From the NCBI GenBank assembly GCA_033850885.1, contig JAWWPG010000014.1, positions 35,721 through 99,720 on the forward strand: a stretch of 64,000 nt of DNA, in the 5' to 3' direction. This DNA comes from JAWWPG01 sp033850885 (GTDB lineage Bacteria > Actinomycetota > Actinomycetes > Propionibacteriales > Nocardioidaceae). Positions 15,209 to 24,380 of the stretch are shown one piece after another. Below the pieces are notes generated by a model. The model saw only the letters and a program-made list of their open reading frames with translations. It had not been told where the DNA came from and did no database searches. The position numbers and the translations under genes are program-made. Numbering within the stretch: the stretch's first letter is position 1; each line of letters opens with the position of its first letter.

Positions 15209-17131
15209 TCACCGGACAGCCAGCGGGAGAAGCGTCCGACCCGTTGGTCCAACTTGTATCTCGGTCCCCATCTCCGGGCACACCCCGCAGTCGAAGCAAG
15301 GCGTCCAGCGGCAGTCCTCGACCTCGACCTCGTTGACCGCGGCCTGCCAGTCCTCCCAGAGCCACTCACGGTCGAGACCGGAGTCCAGGTGGTCCCACGG
15401 CAGCACCTCGGCATAGTCGCGCTCTCGGGTCGTGTACCAGTCGAGATCCACGGGCTCGTCGGCCAGCACCCGTTCGGTAGCGGAGACCCAACGCTCGAAA
15501 GAGAAATGTTCGCTCCACCCGTCGAACCGCCCCCCGTCGCGCCACACCTGCTCGATGATCGCCCCGACGCGACGGTCCCCGCGAGACAACAGGCCCTCGA
15601 TGGTGCCTGGCTTGCCGTCGTGGTACCGGAAGCCGATCGACCGGCCGAACTGCTTGTCCTGCCGTACGGCGTCCCGCAGCTTCTTGAGTCGGGAGTCGGT
15701 GGTCTCGTGGTCGAGCTGGGACGCCCATTGGAAAGGTGTATGGGGCTTGGGGATGAAACCCCCGATCGACACGGTGCAACGGATGTCACGGCGGCCAGAG
15801 ACCTCCCGGCCGGTGGCGATCACCTTGCGCGCCATGTCGGCGATCTCGAGGACGTCCTCGTCGGTCTCCGTGGGCAGACCGCACATGAAGTAGAGCTTCA
15901 CCTGCCGCCAGCCATGGGAGAAGGCAGCGGCAACGGTGCGGATCAGGTCCTCCTCCGAAACCATCTTGTTGATGACCTTGCGCAGCCGCTCGGAACCGCC
16001 CTCAGGCGCGAACGTCAGACCGGATCGCCGCCCGTTCCGTGAAAACTCGTTCGCCAGCGTGATGTTGAAAGCGTCCACGCGAGTCGACGGCAGCGACAGG
16101 GAGATGTTCGTGCCCTCGTAGCGGTCGGCCAGACCCTTCGCCACCTCGGCGATCTCGCTGTGGTCGGCCGACGAGAGCGAGAGCAGGCCGACCTCCTCGA
16201 AGCCCGAACTGTTGACCCCGTTCTCGACCATGTCGCCGATCGTGGTGATGGACCGTTCGCGCACCGGGCGGGTGATCATCCCCGCCTGGCAGAACCGGCA
16301 CCCGCGCGTGCAGCCGCGGAAGATCTCGACGGAGTAGCGCTCGTGGACGGTCTCCGCCAACGGCACCAGCGGCTTGCTGGGATACGGCCAGCTGTCGAGA
16401 TCCATCAGGGTGTGCTTGCGGACGCGCCACGGGACCCCGGACCTGTTGGGCGCGACCCGTCTGATGCGCCCGTCTGGCAGGTAGTCGACGTCGTAGAACT
16501 TCGGCACGTAGACCCCACCGGAGGCCGCCAACCGCATCAGCAGCTCGTCGCGACCACCTGGACAGCCCTCAGTCTTCCACTCGCGTACGACGTCGCTGAT
16601 CGCCAGCACGATCTCCTCGCCGTCCCCGAGAACGGCGGCGTCGAGGAAGTCGGCCACCGGCTCCGGGTTGAAGGCCGAGTGGCCACCGGCGATCACGATC
16701 GGGTGGGTCTCGTCGCGGTCGACCGCGTGGAACGGGATGCCGGCGAGGTCGAGGGCGGTCAGCAGGTTGGTGTAGCCGAGCTCGGTGGCGAACGACACCC
16801 CCAACAGGTCGAACGCAGCCACCGGCCGGTGCCCGTCGACAGTGAACTGCGGGATGGCGTTGTCCCGCATCACCGACTCCATGTCGGACAGCACGGCGTA
16901 GGTGCGCTCGGCGAGGATCCAGTCCCGTTCGTTGAGGATCTCGTACAGGATCTGCAGGCCCTGGTTCGGCAGGCCCACCTCGTAGGCGTCCGGGTACATC
17001 AAGGCCCACCTGACCGATGCCGAGTCCCACTCCTTCGTCACCGAGTTCAGCTCGCCTCCGACGTACTGGATCGGCTTCTGGACGATCGGGAGCAGGGGTT
17101 CGAGCTTCGAGAAGACGGACGTGACTGGCAT
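15209..17131 (-). CDS. TIGR03960 family B12-binding-type radical SAM protein
   Basis: 640 aa. The radical-SAM cluster motif is 'RGCTRGCRFCQAG' (CxxxCxxC). N-terminal 'KPIQYVGGELNSVTKEW' and 'ALMYPDAYEVGLPNQGLQIL' are typical of TIGR03960, and the cobalamin-binding-like domain occupies about the first 200 residues. The C-terminal 'DCGVCPEMG' adds a small cysteine group. Proteins of this group work with TIGR03936; the reaction is not known. The partner gene at 10397-11140 is separated by an accessory island. Inverted repeat B lies directly at its 3' end. Confidence 0.93.
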   Translation of the reverse strand: MPVTSVFSKLEPLLPIVQKPIQYVGGELNSVTKEWDSASVRWALMYPDAYEVGLPNQGLQILYEILNERDWILAERTYAVLSDMESVMRDNAIPQFTVDGHRPVAAFDLLGVSFATELGYTNLLTALDLAGIPFHAVDRDETHPIVIAGGHSAFNPEPVADFLDAAVLGDGEEIVLAISDVVREWKTEGCPGGRDELLMRLAASGGVYVPKFYDVDYLPDGRIRRVAPNRSGVPWRVRKHTLMDLDSWPYPSKPLVPLAETVHERYSVEIFRGCTRGCRFCQAGMITRPVRERSITTIGDMVENGVNSSGFEEVGLLSLSSADHSEIAEVAKGLADRYEGTNISLSLPSTRVDAFNITLANEFSRNGRRSGLTFAPEGGSERLRKVINKMVSEEDLIRTVAAAFSHGWRQVKLYFMCGLPTETDEDVLEIADMARKVIATGREVSGRRDIRCTVSIGGFIPKPHTPFQWASQLDHETTDSRLKKLRDAVRQDKQFGRSIGFRYHDGKPGTIEGLLSRGDRRVGAIIEQVWRDGGRFDGWSEHFSFERWVSATERVLADEPVDLDWYTTRERDYAEVLPWDHLDSGLDREWLWEDWQAAVNEVEVEDCRWTPCFDCGVCPEMGTEIQVGPTGRTLLPLAVR

Positions 17132-17221
17132 TGCGATAACGGCTCCGATGTCCGGTTGGCCTGGCTCATTGTCGACTGCGGTCGCCTCTAGGGTACGACG
17201 AGCCCACGGTTGCGTTCGTGC

Positions 17222-17551
17222 CTACTTCGGCGGCAGGGTGGCGACGTAGGCGACGGAGCGGCCGACCCACTTCGTGAGCAGGCTGTCGCGACGCTTCGTT
17301 GACACCGGAACCAGGATCCAGCCCTGGCTGGTCCGCCCACCCATCACCATGGGCCGAGCCGCGTCCTCGCCCAGGAACGAGCCGCCGTCTTCCTTCGAGA
17401 CCCGGACCAGCAGGTCATCACCCATCACGCCGCACAGCAGGTTGCCCCGCCACATGAAACCCGCGCCGCCGAACATCGTCTTCTCCTCGATGCCGTCCAT
17501 CCCGGCCAGCTGCTGGCGCAGTGCCTGTCTCAGCTCTTCGTCGATCGCCAT
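17222..17551 (-). CDS. TfoX/Sxy family N-terminal domain protein
   Basis: 109 aa. 'EKTMFGGAGFMWRGNLLCGV' is the TfoX N-terminal signature, followed by 'LLVRVSKEDGGSFLGEDAAR' and 'PMVMGGRTSQGWILV'. The stand-alone domain is widespread in actinobacteria. Only the Gammaproteobacterial Sxy proteins have a proven role (competence regulation), so no function is assigned here. Confidence 0.85.
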   Translation of the reverse strand: MAIDEELRQALRQQLAGMDGIEEKTMFGGAGFMWRGNLLCGVMGDDLLVRVSKEDGGSFLGEDAARPMVMGGRTSQGWILVPVSTKRRDSLLTKWVGRSVAYVATLPPK

Positions 17552-17642
17552 GGCGGGCTAACTCTCACCTCCTCTTCTCACCATCGCACGATGTCTGGCG
17601 GCCCGCTCAGGTCTTCTGCGGAGCGCGAACCCGGCCTCCTGG

Positions 17643-18344
17643 TCAGAACGCGGCCACGGACGATGGCGCACGCTCCTTGCGCGCAAAGGCGCGCAGCACC
17701 GCGGGCTGGCCGTGCCGTTGAACGGCGAGCCCGGCCAGCAAGGTCAGAACGGGGTCGAGCACCTGGTCTGGCAGCCGCGGCGGCTCGACGCCGATGCTCA
17801 CCGCGAGGTCGTCCGAGTGGACCGCGATCTCCATCATTCTCGTCACGAGGTAGTCGTGCAGGGTGAGTGCCCAGCCCTGCCAGGGGATGACGAAGACCCG
17901 GTCGAGTGGCTGCTCGTCCAGCGTGACTGCGACGTCGGCGCGAGCCTGCCGCGTCTGCGCGAGCAGCTTCGCCGGACCGGCCGCCGAGACAGCGTCCGCG
18001 GAGGCCCTGATCGAGACGTTGACCTCGTCGTCGACATCGGCACGCACCCAGGCGGCCCGCGCGTAGTGCTCGAGCAAGGGGATGGGTTGCTGCCGGCCGG
18101 CGGGACTTGCAAGGACCCGGGCGGTCAGGGAGACCTGGCTCGCCAGGTGGGCGGCCAGCCCGCCCACGGACCAGTCGGCAAGGCAGCTCGGTCGACCCCA
18201 CTGGTCGGCTACCGGTTGGGCCGACAGCAGGCCGATGGCGGAGTCGACCGCCTCGAGATAGGCGTCGCGCATAGCCAGCACAGTAGTACGGGCCCCGGAC
18301 AGTCGTGTCTCGTCGGAGACGGCCCGAGCTCGTCGTTCTGTCAA
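17643..18344 (-). CDS. DinB-fold maleylpyruvate-isomerase/mycothiol-type family protein
   Basis: About 233 aa; in-frame later starts (GTG at 18317, ATG at 18272) are possible and the last gives 'MRDAYLEAVDSAIGLL'. 'WSVGGLAAHLASQVSLTARV' is the conserved helix with the metal-site histidine of MDMPI_N/DinB proteins, with a further histidine in 'ALTLHDYLVTRMMEIAVHSD'. Such proteins are mycothiol-dependent isomerases or S-transferases in actinobacteria. The exact reaction is unknown. It lies 36 bp downstream of rodA on the same strand. Confidence 0.8.
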   Translation of the reverse strand: MTERRARAVSDETRLSGARTTVLAMRDAYLEAVDSAIGLLSAQPVADQWGRPSCLADWSVGGLAAHLASQVSLTARVLASPAGRQQPIPLLEHYARAAWVRADVDDEVNVSIRASADAVSAAGPAKLLAQTRQARADVAVTLDEQPLDRVFVIPWQGWALTLHDYLVTRMMEIAVHSDDLAVSIGVEPPRLPDQVLDPVLTLLAGLAVQRHGQPAVLRAFARKERAPSSVAAF

Positions 18345-18380
18345 CCCTGTCGTGCCGACGAGGCGGCACAGATGCGGGCC

Positions 18381-19616
18381 TTAGAACCGCCTGGAGCGGG
18401 CGATCCGGCCGCGGAGTACGACGCCGATCCCGAGGGACCGTTCAGTCCGCAGGTGGATGTTCAGCAGCAGGCCGATGGCCATCAACGACGCGAACATGGA
18501 GGTTCCGCCGTAGGAGACCAGGGGCAGCGGAACCCCGGTCACCGGCATGATGCCGAGGCACATCCCGATGTTCTGGAAGGACTGGAAGCCGAACCAGCAC
18601 GCGATGCCGGCGCCCGCCAACCGGCCGAAAGAGTCGTCGGAGCGGCCGGCTATCCGGATCGCTCGCCACAACAGCACCAGAAAGAGCCCGACGATCGCCG
18701 CAGACCCGACGAAGCCCAGTTCCTCGCCGGCCACGGTGAAGATGAAGTCGGTGTGCTGCTCGGGTACGAAGCCGGACTGGGTCTGCGAGCCGTGGAACAG
18801 TCCCTGACCGAAGAGCCCACCGTTGCCGATCGCGATCCTGGCCTGCGTGGTGTTGTAGCCGGCGCCACGCGGATCGAGGTTCGGGTTCATGAACGCCTCG
18901 AAGCGCAGGAGCTGGTAGCCCTGCAGGACTCCGAGCCGGATGGCGGCGAACCCTCCCCCGACGGCCAGCCCGATCAGCCCGAAGATCCACCGCTTCGGCG
19001 CACCCGCCACTGCGACCAGCCCGAACACGGTGACGGCGAGCACCAGCATCGTGCCCAGGTCGGGCTGCGCCATGATCAGGGCAGCCGGTACGGCGGCGAT
19101 CGCCAGCGCCGCCACGACGTCGACGTCGCGCAGCGTGTCGCGACGTTTGGTCTCGAGCCGCTCGGCGAGCAGGAGCGCCATCCCGGCGATCACCCCGAGC
19201 TTGGCGAACTCGGCGGGCTGGATCGACATTCCGCCGATGAGGATCCACGACCGGGACCCGTTGATGACCGAGCCGAACGGCGACAGGACGAGGCCGAGAC
19301 CGAGGACCGCACCCAGGTAGACGACGGGGGTCCAGATCCGCACCCACCGGTGGTCGGTCGCCGCGACCAGGACGGCGAGGCCGATCCCCATCACGATGTT
19401 CGTCAGATGGCGGGTGACCAGCGCCGTGCTGTCGCCGCCGGTGAGCGCAGGGTCGTGGCTCGTCGACGACCACACCAGCAGGGTGCCGAGGACGAGCAAG
19501 GCGCCGCTGCAGCCGACGAGCAGCCAGTCGACCCGCTGCCAGACCGCCCGGCTCTCGGTGACGTTCACGCGACGCGATGACCGGGTGGTCGTCGAGGGGG
19601 AAGCCAGTGCCATCAT
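18381..19616 (-). CDS. rodA: Rod-shape peptidoglycan glycosyltransferase RodA (SEDS)
   Basis: 411 aa with about ten membrane helices. SEDS motifs: 'GSRSWILIGGMSIQPAEFAK' (conserved WI-QPSE-like motif), 'NNGGLFGQGLFHGSQTQSGF'-like loop and 'VPLPLVSYGGTSMFASLMAI'. It polymerises lipid II glycan strands during side-wall growth, paired with the transpeptidase PBP2. The start at 19616 overlaps the mrdA stop by four bases, so it is translationally coupled. Last gene of the mre-mrd cluster. Confidence 0.94.
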   Translation of the reverse strand: MMALASPSTTTRSSRRVNVTESRAVWQRVDWLLVGCSGALLVLGTLLVWSSTSHDPALTGGDSTALVTRHLTNIVMGIGLAVLVAATDHRWVRIWTPVVYLGAVLGLGLVLSPFGSVINGSRSWILIGGMSIQPAEFAKLGVIAGMALLLAERLETKRRDTLRDVDVVAALAIAAVPAALIMAQPDLGTMLVLAVTVFGLVAVAGAPKRWIFGLIGLAVGGGFAAIRLGVLQGYQLLRFEAFMNPNLDPRGAGYNTTQARIAIGNGGLFGQGLFHGSQTQSGFVPEQHTDFIFTVAGEELGFVGSAAIVGLFLVLLWRAIRIAGRSDDSFGRLAGAGIACWFGFQSFQNIGMCLGIMPVTGVPLPLVSYGGTSMFASLMAIGLLLNIHLRTERSLGIGVVLRGRIARSRRF

Positions 19617-21778
19617 CGGCGCCGTCGATCCTCGGTGACGGGTGGGCTCAGCCGACTGTCATAGTCGCGGCCGGGGGCACGCAGCACCGGCGGCGCGATC
19701 GTTCCGTTCGACTCGAAGACCGGCAGGCTCCTGGGCGGCTTCGCGCCCGGCTGGTCGCCCTTCGCGCGGTCGACGGTCATCCCGTGGATGCCGTACAGCG
19801 ACTCCCAGATCTTGCGGATGGCGTCGCCCGAGGTGCCGGACCCGGTGCCCCCCTGTGATATCTGCATCAAGACGACGTACTGCTTGTTGTAGGTCGCTAC
19901 CCACGAGGTCGTCTGCTTGCCATAGACCTCCGCGGTTCCTGTCTTGCTGCGGATCTGCACCTTGTCGAGGGGGAAGCCGACCATCTTCCAGGCCATGGTG
20001 CCGACCTTCGCCGTGCCGAGCAGCGCGGTGTCGATGTAGCGCAGGACGTGCGGGGGGACCTTCACCTTGCTCGCCACCTGCGGCGCGATGCGCTTGACCA
20101 CGGTGCCGTCGGGACTGACGACAGCCTCCCCGATGCGCGGCTTCCACAAGGTGCCGCCGTTGGCGAGCGCGCCATAGGCGACCGCGAGCTGCAGCGGTGT
20201 GAGCAGAGTGTCCCCCTGGCCGATCGCGAAGTTGACCGCGTCGCCAGCCCGGTACTGCCATCCGTCGACGCAGAACTCGCGGGCGAAGACGTGGATGAAG
20301 TCCGTCTTCGGCGACCTGCCGAGCCGGCAGTAGTAGGCCTTGTTGGCCTTCCAGTAGGCGAGCTTCCACCGCCGGTCGGCGATCCGGCCGGCCACCTCTC
20401 CGGAAAGGTCGATCCCGGTCGGCCTGCCGAAGCCGAACATCTTCGCGTTGTCCACGAGCGGGTCGTCGGCATGGACGTTTCTCGGGTTGGCGCCCGAGCG
20501 CACCCACTCGGCGTACCCGACACGGTAGAAGAACGTGTCACAGGAGACCTGGAGCGCTTGCGCGAAGCTGATGTTGCCGAAAGCCTCCGACTCGTAGTTC
20601 TTGAACGTCTGGCTGCCGACCTGGAACGACGACGAGCAGTCCAGCCGGGTGCGCGGCGAGAACCCGTGGGTGAGCGCGCCTGCCGTGTTGAACGGCTTGA
20701 ACGTCGACCCGGGCGCGTACTGACCCTGGTCGGCGCGGTCCAACAGGGGAAGTCCGGCACTCGGGCTGTAGAGCGTGTTGAGGTCCTTCTGCGTGATGCC
20801 GCCGACCCACACGTTCGGGTTGTACGACGGGTAGCTGGCCATGGCAACGACCCGGCCGTTGGTCGCGTTGAGCACGATCGCCGACCCGGAGTCGGCGACG
20901 AACTTGCGACCGGTCACCGGGTCGACGGTCTTGCGGGCGTTCAGAATGGCGCCCGCAAGCTGATGCTCGACGACGGACTGGACCTTGGCGTCGATGCTCG
21001 TGACGAGGGTGTCACCCACGATGGGCGCGGTGACGCTCTTGTCGCCGATGACCCGGCCCATGGAGTCGACCGACACCTCCTTGACCCCTGGCGTGCCCCG
21101 CAGGTAGTCGTCGTACGTCTGCTCCATGCCTGACCTGCCGACCATGGACTGCCCGTTCAGTCCCGTCTCGCCGCGTCGCAGGTCGGCCTTGAGCTCCGGA
21201 CCGGTGATGGGCGAGACGTAGCCGAGCACGTGGGCGGCGTTGACGCCGTACGGCGCCGGGTAGGCGCGGACCTGCTGCGCCGTTGCTCGAACGCTCGGGT
21301 AGTCCTCCGACCGCTCCAGGATCGCTGCCGCCACCTGCTGCCTGACGTCCTCCGCCACCGGCACCGGCGCGTACGGCGACCCGTTCCAGCACAGCGGCGC
21401 CCTGGCGGCGCCCGGCTCCCCACAGGTCTTCGTGCGCTGGACCAGGGTGGACCGGCTGATGCCGAGCGTGCCGGCGAGCCTGCTCAGGACCGTGTGGCGG
21501 GCGTGGTTGCTGAGCTTGTCCAGCACGCTTCGGTCGACGGTCACGACCCACGAGGTGCGGTTGGCGACCAGGGGACGGCCCTGGTCGTCGACGATCAGGC
21601 CGCGCGGGGCAGCGATCTCGACGCCGCGAACGGAGTTGCTCACGGCCGCCGCCTGGTAGGTCTGCACCCCGGCCACCTGCAGGTACCACAGACGGGCGAG
21701 CAAGGTCGCGAACAGGGAGAGGACCATCACCTGGATGACGAGCAACCGGGTCCGGCTGCGGTTGTGAAGGGGACTCAT
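19613..21778 (-). CDS. mrdA: Penicillin-binding protein 2 (elongasome transpeptidase)
   Basis: 721 aa. One N-terminal membrane anchor (about residues 12-32, 'VIQVMVLSLFATLLARLWYL'), then the PBP dimerisation domain ('IAAPRGLIVDDQGRPLVANR') and the transpeptidase: 'YAPGSTFKPFNTAGAL' (SxxK serine), 'SCD' as the SxN-equivalent and 'KTGTAEVYGK' (KTG). It cross-links peptidoglycan in the lateral wall and activates RodA. The cluster order mreB-C-D-mrdA-rodA is complete here. A Lys/Gly-rich C-terminal tail follows the catalytic domain. Confidence 0.95.
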   Translation of the reverse strand: MSPLHNRSRTRLLVIQVMVLSLFATLLARLWYLQVAGVQTYQAAAVSNSVRGVEIAAPRGLIVDDQGRPLVANRTSWVVTVDRSVLDKLSNHARHTVLSRLAGTLGISRSTLVQRTKTCGEPGAARAPLCWNGSPYAPVPVAEDVRQQVAAAILERSEDYPSVRATAQQVRAYPAPYGVNAAHVLGYVSPITGPELKADLRRGETGLNGQSMVGRSGMEQTYDDYLRGTPGVKEVSVDSMGRVIGDKSVTAPIVGDTLVTSIDAKVQSVVEHQLAGAILNARKTVDPVTGRKFVADSGSAIVLNATNGRVVAMASYPSYNPNVWVGGITQKDLNTLYSPSAGLPLLDRADQGQYAPGSTFKPFNTAGALTHGFSPRTRLDCSSSFQVGSQTFKNYESEAFGNISFAQALQVSCDTFFYRVGYAEWVRSGANPRNVHADDPLVDNAKMFGFGRPTGIDLSGEVAGRIADRRWKLAYWKANKAYYCRLGRSPKTDFIHVFAREFCVDGWQYRAGDAVNFAIGQGDTLLTPLQLAVAYGALANGGTLWKPRIGEAVVSPDGTVVKRIAPQVASKVKVPPHVLRYIDTALLGTAKVGTMAWKMVGFPLDKVQIRSKTGTAEVYGKQTTSWVATYNKQYVVLMQISQGGTGSGTSGDAIRKIWESLYGIHGMTVDRAKGDQPGAKPPRSLPVFESNGTIAPPVLRAPGRDYDSRLSPPVTEDRRRR

Positions 21779-21793
21779 CGGCTACCTGTCCCG

Positions 21794-22306
21794 CTACCAG
21801 CGCTCGGCCGGCTCGAGCCGCCGGAAGACGACGAGCAGCAGAGGCACCACGAAAGGCGTCAGCACCACGTCGTACAGGATCGCGATCGGCACCACCTGCA
21901 GTGCCGAGCTCACCGTGACGGACGGCTCACCGAGCACGAGTCCCGAGAGCGCGAACAGGGAGGTGCCGATGAACGCGCCCGACGCCACGATCGTGAGGGT
22001 GCCGATCACCGACTGGGCGCCGTCGGCCTTCGCCAGCCCGCTCACGTAGCCGACGACGACGAGCGCGAGGGCCCAGCGCCCTGCCGTGTGGTCGGCCGGC
22101 GGGGCAAGGTCGAGGACCAGTCCGGCCGCGAACCCGACGAGCGCGGCGTACGTAGGACCGCGTACCAGCGCCGCACCGATCACGAGCAACAGAGCCATGT
22201 CCGGAGCAACTCCGTCGAACGCGAAGTGGCTGAACACGCTGACCTGCAACGTGACCGTGAAGACGATCAGCAGCGCGACGACGAACCCGCGCAGGAGTGT
22301 CCTCAC
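21794..22306 (-). CDS. mreD: Rod-shape-determining protein MreD
   Basis: 170 aa from the GTG at 22306, which overlaps the mreC stop as GTGA. Small hydrophobic protein with about five membrane segments, starting 'VRTLLRGFVVALLIVFTVTL', with 'GRWALALVVVGYVSG' and 'YDVVLTPFVVPLLLVVFRRL' as MreD-typical segments. It is a membrane component of the elongasome bridging MreC and the PBP2-RodA pair. Longer upstream frame extension would run inside mreC and is not needed. Confidence 0.92.
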   Translation of the reverse strand: MRTLLRGFVVALLIVFTVTLQVSVFSHFAFDGVAPDMALLLVIGAALVRGPTYAALVGFAAGLVLDLAPPADHTAGRWALALVVVGYVSGLAKADGAQSVIGTLTIVASGAFIGTSLFALSGLVLGEPSVTVSSALQVVPIAILYDVVLTPFVVPLLLVVFRRLEPAERW

Positions 22307-23184
22307 CTGGCGCCGCCGCTGGCCACGGTGGTTCCGGAGCCGGCCTGGGACGTGATGACGCCGACCACGTCCAGGGCGGAGAAGTCGACGAACGGCTGGA
22401 CGTTCGCCGTCTCCGTGAGCTCGGCCGGTGAGGAGTGCACGCTGACGACCTTGCCGATCGGGATACCCGGAAGGTACGGCGCGCCGTGGATCGACCCCCA
22501 AGAGACGACCGTGTCGCCCTGCGCGGGCGTCACCGTGTGGTCGACGAGGCTGAGCGTCAGCCTTCCGCCGCCGTTGACGTCCCCGGTGCCGTCGAGGAAC
22601 CCGAGCTCCATCGAGCTGGCCAGCCGGCCGCCGATCGTGGAGTCGCGGTCGATCGCCAGCAGCACGGTCGACGTGGTGGCGGACGACTCGATGACGCGGC
22701 CGACGAGGCCGTTCGCGTTGATCACCGTCAGGTCAGGCCCGACGCCGTCCCTGGTGCCGGCATCGATCGTGACGGTGCGGGAGAACGACTGCGCCGGGCC
22801 CATCGCGACGACCTGAGCCTGCACGACGCGGTAGCCGTTCTGGTCGGCGAAGGCGCCGATCGTGTCCACCTCGAGGTTGCGGTTGGCGTTGGCCCGCTCG
22901 GCGCGCAGCTGTGTCCTCAGCCGCGCGTTGGCCTGCTGGAGCGCTGCGTTCTCCGTGCTGAGGTTGGAGACGGTGCGGAAGTGGTCGGGCACGGCGGTCA
23001 ACGGCGCGGTCGCCGCGGAGGCGCCGTCCTCGACCGGCCCGAGGACATCACCCACCGCGGCTCGCATCGGGTCCACCGGCGACGCCGAGGTGCCGTGCCG
23101 TGCGTCGATCGTGATGATCGTGACGCAGGCCAGCAGGAGCAGGCCGATGACGGCCCGCGATCCCCGGGAGTCATGGTGGCGCAT
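22303..23184 (-). CDS. mreC: Rod-shape-determining protein MreC
   Basis: 293 aa from ATG 23184 ('MRHHDSRGSRAVIGLLLLAC'). One membrane helix, a coiled coil ('NLSTENAALQQANARLRTQL') and the beta-barrel pair with 'VVAMGPAQSFSRTVTIDAGT' and 'GLVGRVIESSATTSTVLLAI'. MreC is the periplasmic-side scaffold that switches PBP2. It begins seven bases after the mreB stop. Confidence 0.94.
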   Translation of the reverse strand: MRHHDSRGSRAVIGLLLLACVTIITIDARHGTSASPVDPMRAAVGDVLGPVEDGASAATAPLTAVPDHFRTVSNLSTENAALQQANARLRTQLRAERANANRNLEVDTIGAFADQNGYRVVQAQVVAMGPAQSFSRTVTIDAGTRDGVGPDLTVINANGLVGRVIESSATTSTVLLAIDRDSTIGGRLASSMELGFLDGTGDVNGGGRLTLSLVDHTVTPAQGDTVVSWGSIHGAPYLPGIPIGKVVSVHSSPAELTETANVQPFVDFSALDVVGVITSQAGSGTTVASGGAR

Positions 23185-23191
23185 GGAGGGG

Positions 23192-24217
23192 CTACCTGCG
23201 CTGCTCGGAGACGAGGACCTGCTGAAGCGCCTCGAACTCCTCGACGCACTTCCCGGCTCCGAGGGCGACGGAGTCCAACGGGGTGTCCGCGACATGGACC
23301 GGCATCCCCGTCTCGTGGCGGAGCCGCTCGTCGAGCCCCCGCAGCAGGGCACCGCCCCCCGCAAGCACGACGCCGCGGTCCATGATGTCACCCGCCAGCT
23401 CAGGTGGGGTCTTGTCGAGTGTGGTCCGGACCGAGTCGACGATCGCGTTGAGCGGCTCCTCAAGCGCCTGCCGCACCTCCGCCGACGAGATCACGACGTT
23501 GCGTGGCAGCCCGCTGACCATGTCGCGGCCGCGGATCTCCGCCTCGGGCTCCTGCGGCCTCGGGAACGCCGACCCGAGCGCCATCTTGATCTCCTCGGCG
23601 GTGCGCTCCCCCAACATCAGGGAGTACTCCTTCTTCATCCAGGTGATGATCGCCTGGTCGAGGTCGTCGCCCGCTGTACGGATCGACTGGCTCGTCACGA
23701 TGCCGCCCAGGCTGATGACCGCCACCTCGGTCGTCCCCCCACCGATGTCGACGACCATGTTGCCGGTGGCCTCGTGGACCGGCAGCCCGGCACCGATCGC
23801 CGCTGCCATCGGCTCCTCGATGATGTAGATGCGGCGGGCGCCCGCCTGATAGCCGGCCTCCTTCACCGCCCGCTGCTCGACCGCGGTGATGCCTGAGGGC
23901 ACACAGATGACCAGCCGCGGCTTGGCGAAGTACTGCCGCCGGTGGACGCGCTGGATGAAGAAGCGCAGCATCTGCTCGGTCGCCTCGAAGTCGGCGATGA
24001 CGCCATCCTTGAGCGGCCTGATCGCCGTGATGTTGTCCGGTGTCCGCCCGATCATGCGCTTCGCCTCGGCGCCCACGGCGAGGATCTCTCTGGTCTGCGC
24101 GTTCATCGCGACCACGGAAGGCTCGTTGAGCATCACCCCGCGGCCTCGCACGTAGACCAGCGTGTTCGCGGTGCCTAGGTCCACCGCCATGTCGCGGCCA
24201 ATGATGCTGTTCGCCAT
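23192..24217 (-). CDS. mreB: Rod-shape-determining actin homologue MreB
   Basis: 341 aa. Actin-fold motifs: phosphate 1 'MAVDLGTANTLVYVRGRGVM', phosphate 2 'NMVVDIGGGTTEVAVISLGG', adenosine loop 'GVVLAGGGALLRGLDERL'. It forms membrane-associated filaments that direct side-wall synthesis. First gene of mreBCD-mrdA-rodA, implying a rod-shaped actinobacterium or one that uses MreB in some stage. The 163 bp upstream separates it from the lipoprotein gene and should hold the cluster promoter. Confidence 0.96.
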   Translation of the reverse strand: MANSIIGRDMAVDLGTANTLVYVRGRGVMLNEPSVVAMNAQTREILAVGAEAKRMIGRTPDNITAIRPLKDGVIADFEATEQMLRFFIQRVHRRQYFAKPRLVICVPSGITAVEQRAVKEAGYQAGARRIYIIEEPMAAAIGAGLPVHEATGNMVVDIGGGTTEVAVISLGGIVTSQSIRTAGDDLDQAIITWMKKEYSLMLGERTAEEIKMALGSAFPRPQEPEAEIRGRDMVSGLPRNVVISSAEVRQALEEPLNAIVDSVRTTLDKTPPELAGDIMDRGVVLAGGGALLRGLDERLRHETGMPVHVADTPLDSVALGAGKCVEEFEALQQVLVSEQRR

Positions 24218-24380
24218 CCGCTCGGCTGAGTCCTTTCACGCCACGAAGACGTGCCAGCCATGCCCCGTGGCCAGGCGACGCCGGCAACCTGGACTCAGGC
24301 TAAAGCGGGGGACGGCCCGGATCCGGGAGACACTTCGGGGCGCCCACACATTTCACACTGCGCGCGGCGGGGGCCGCGGC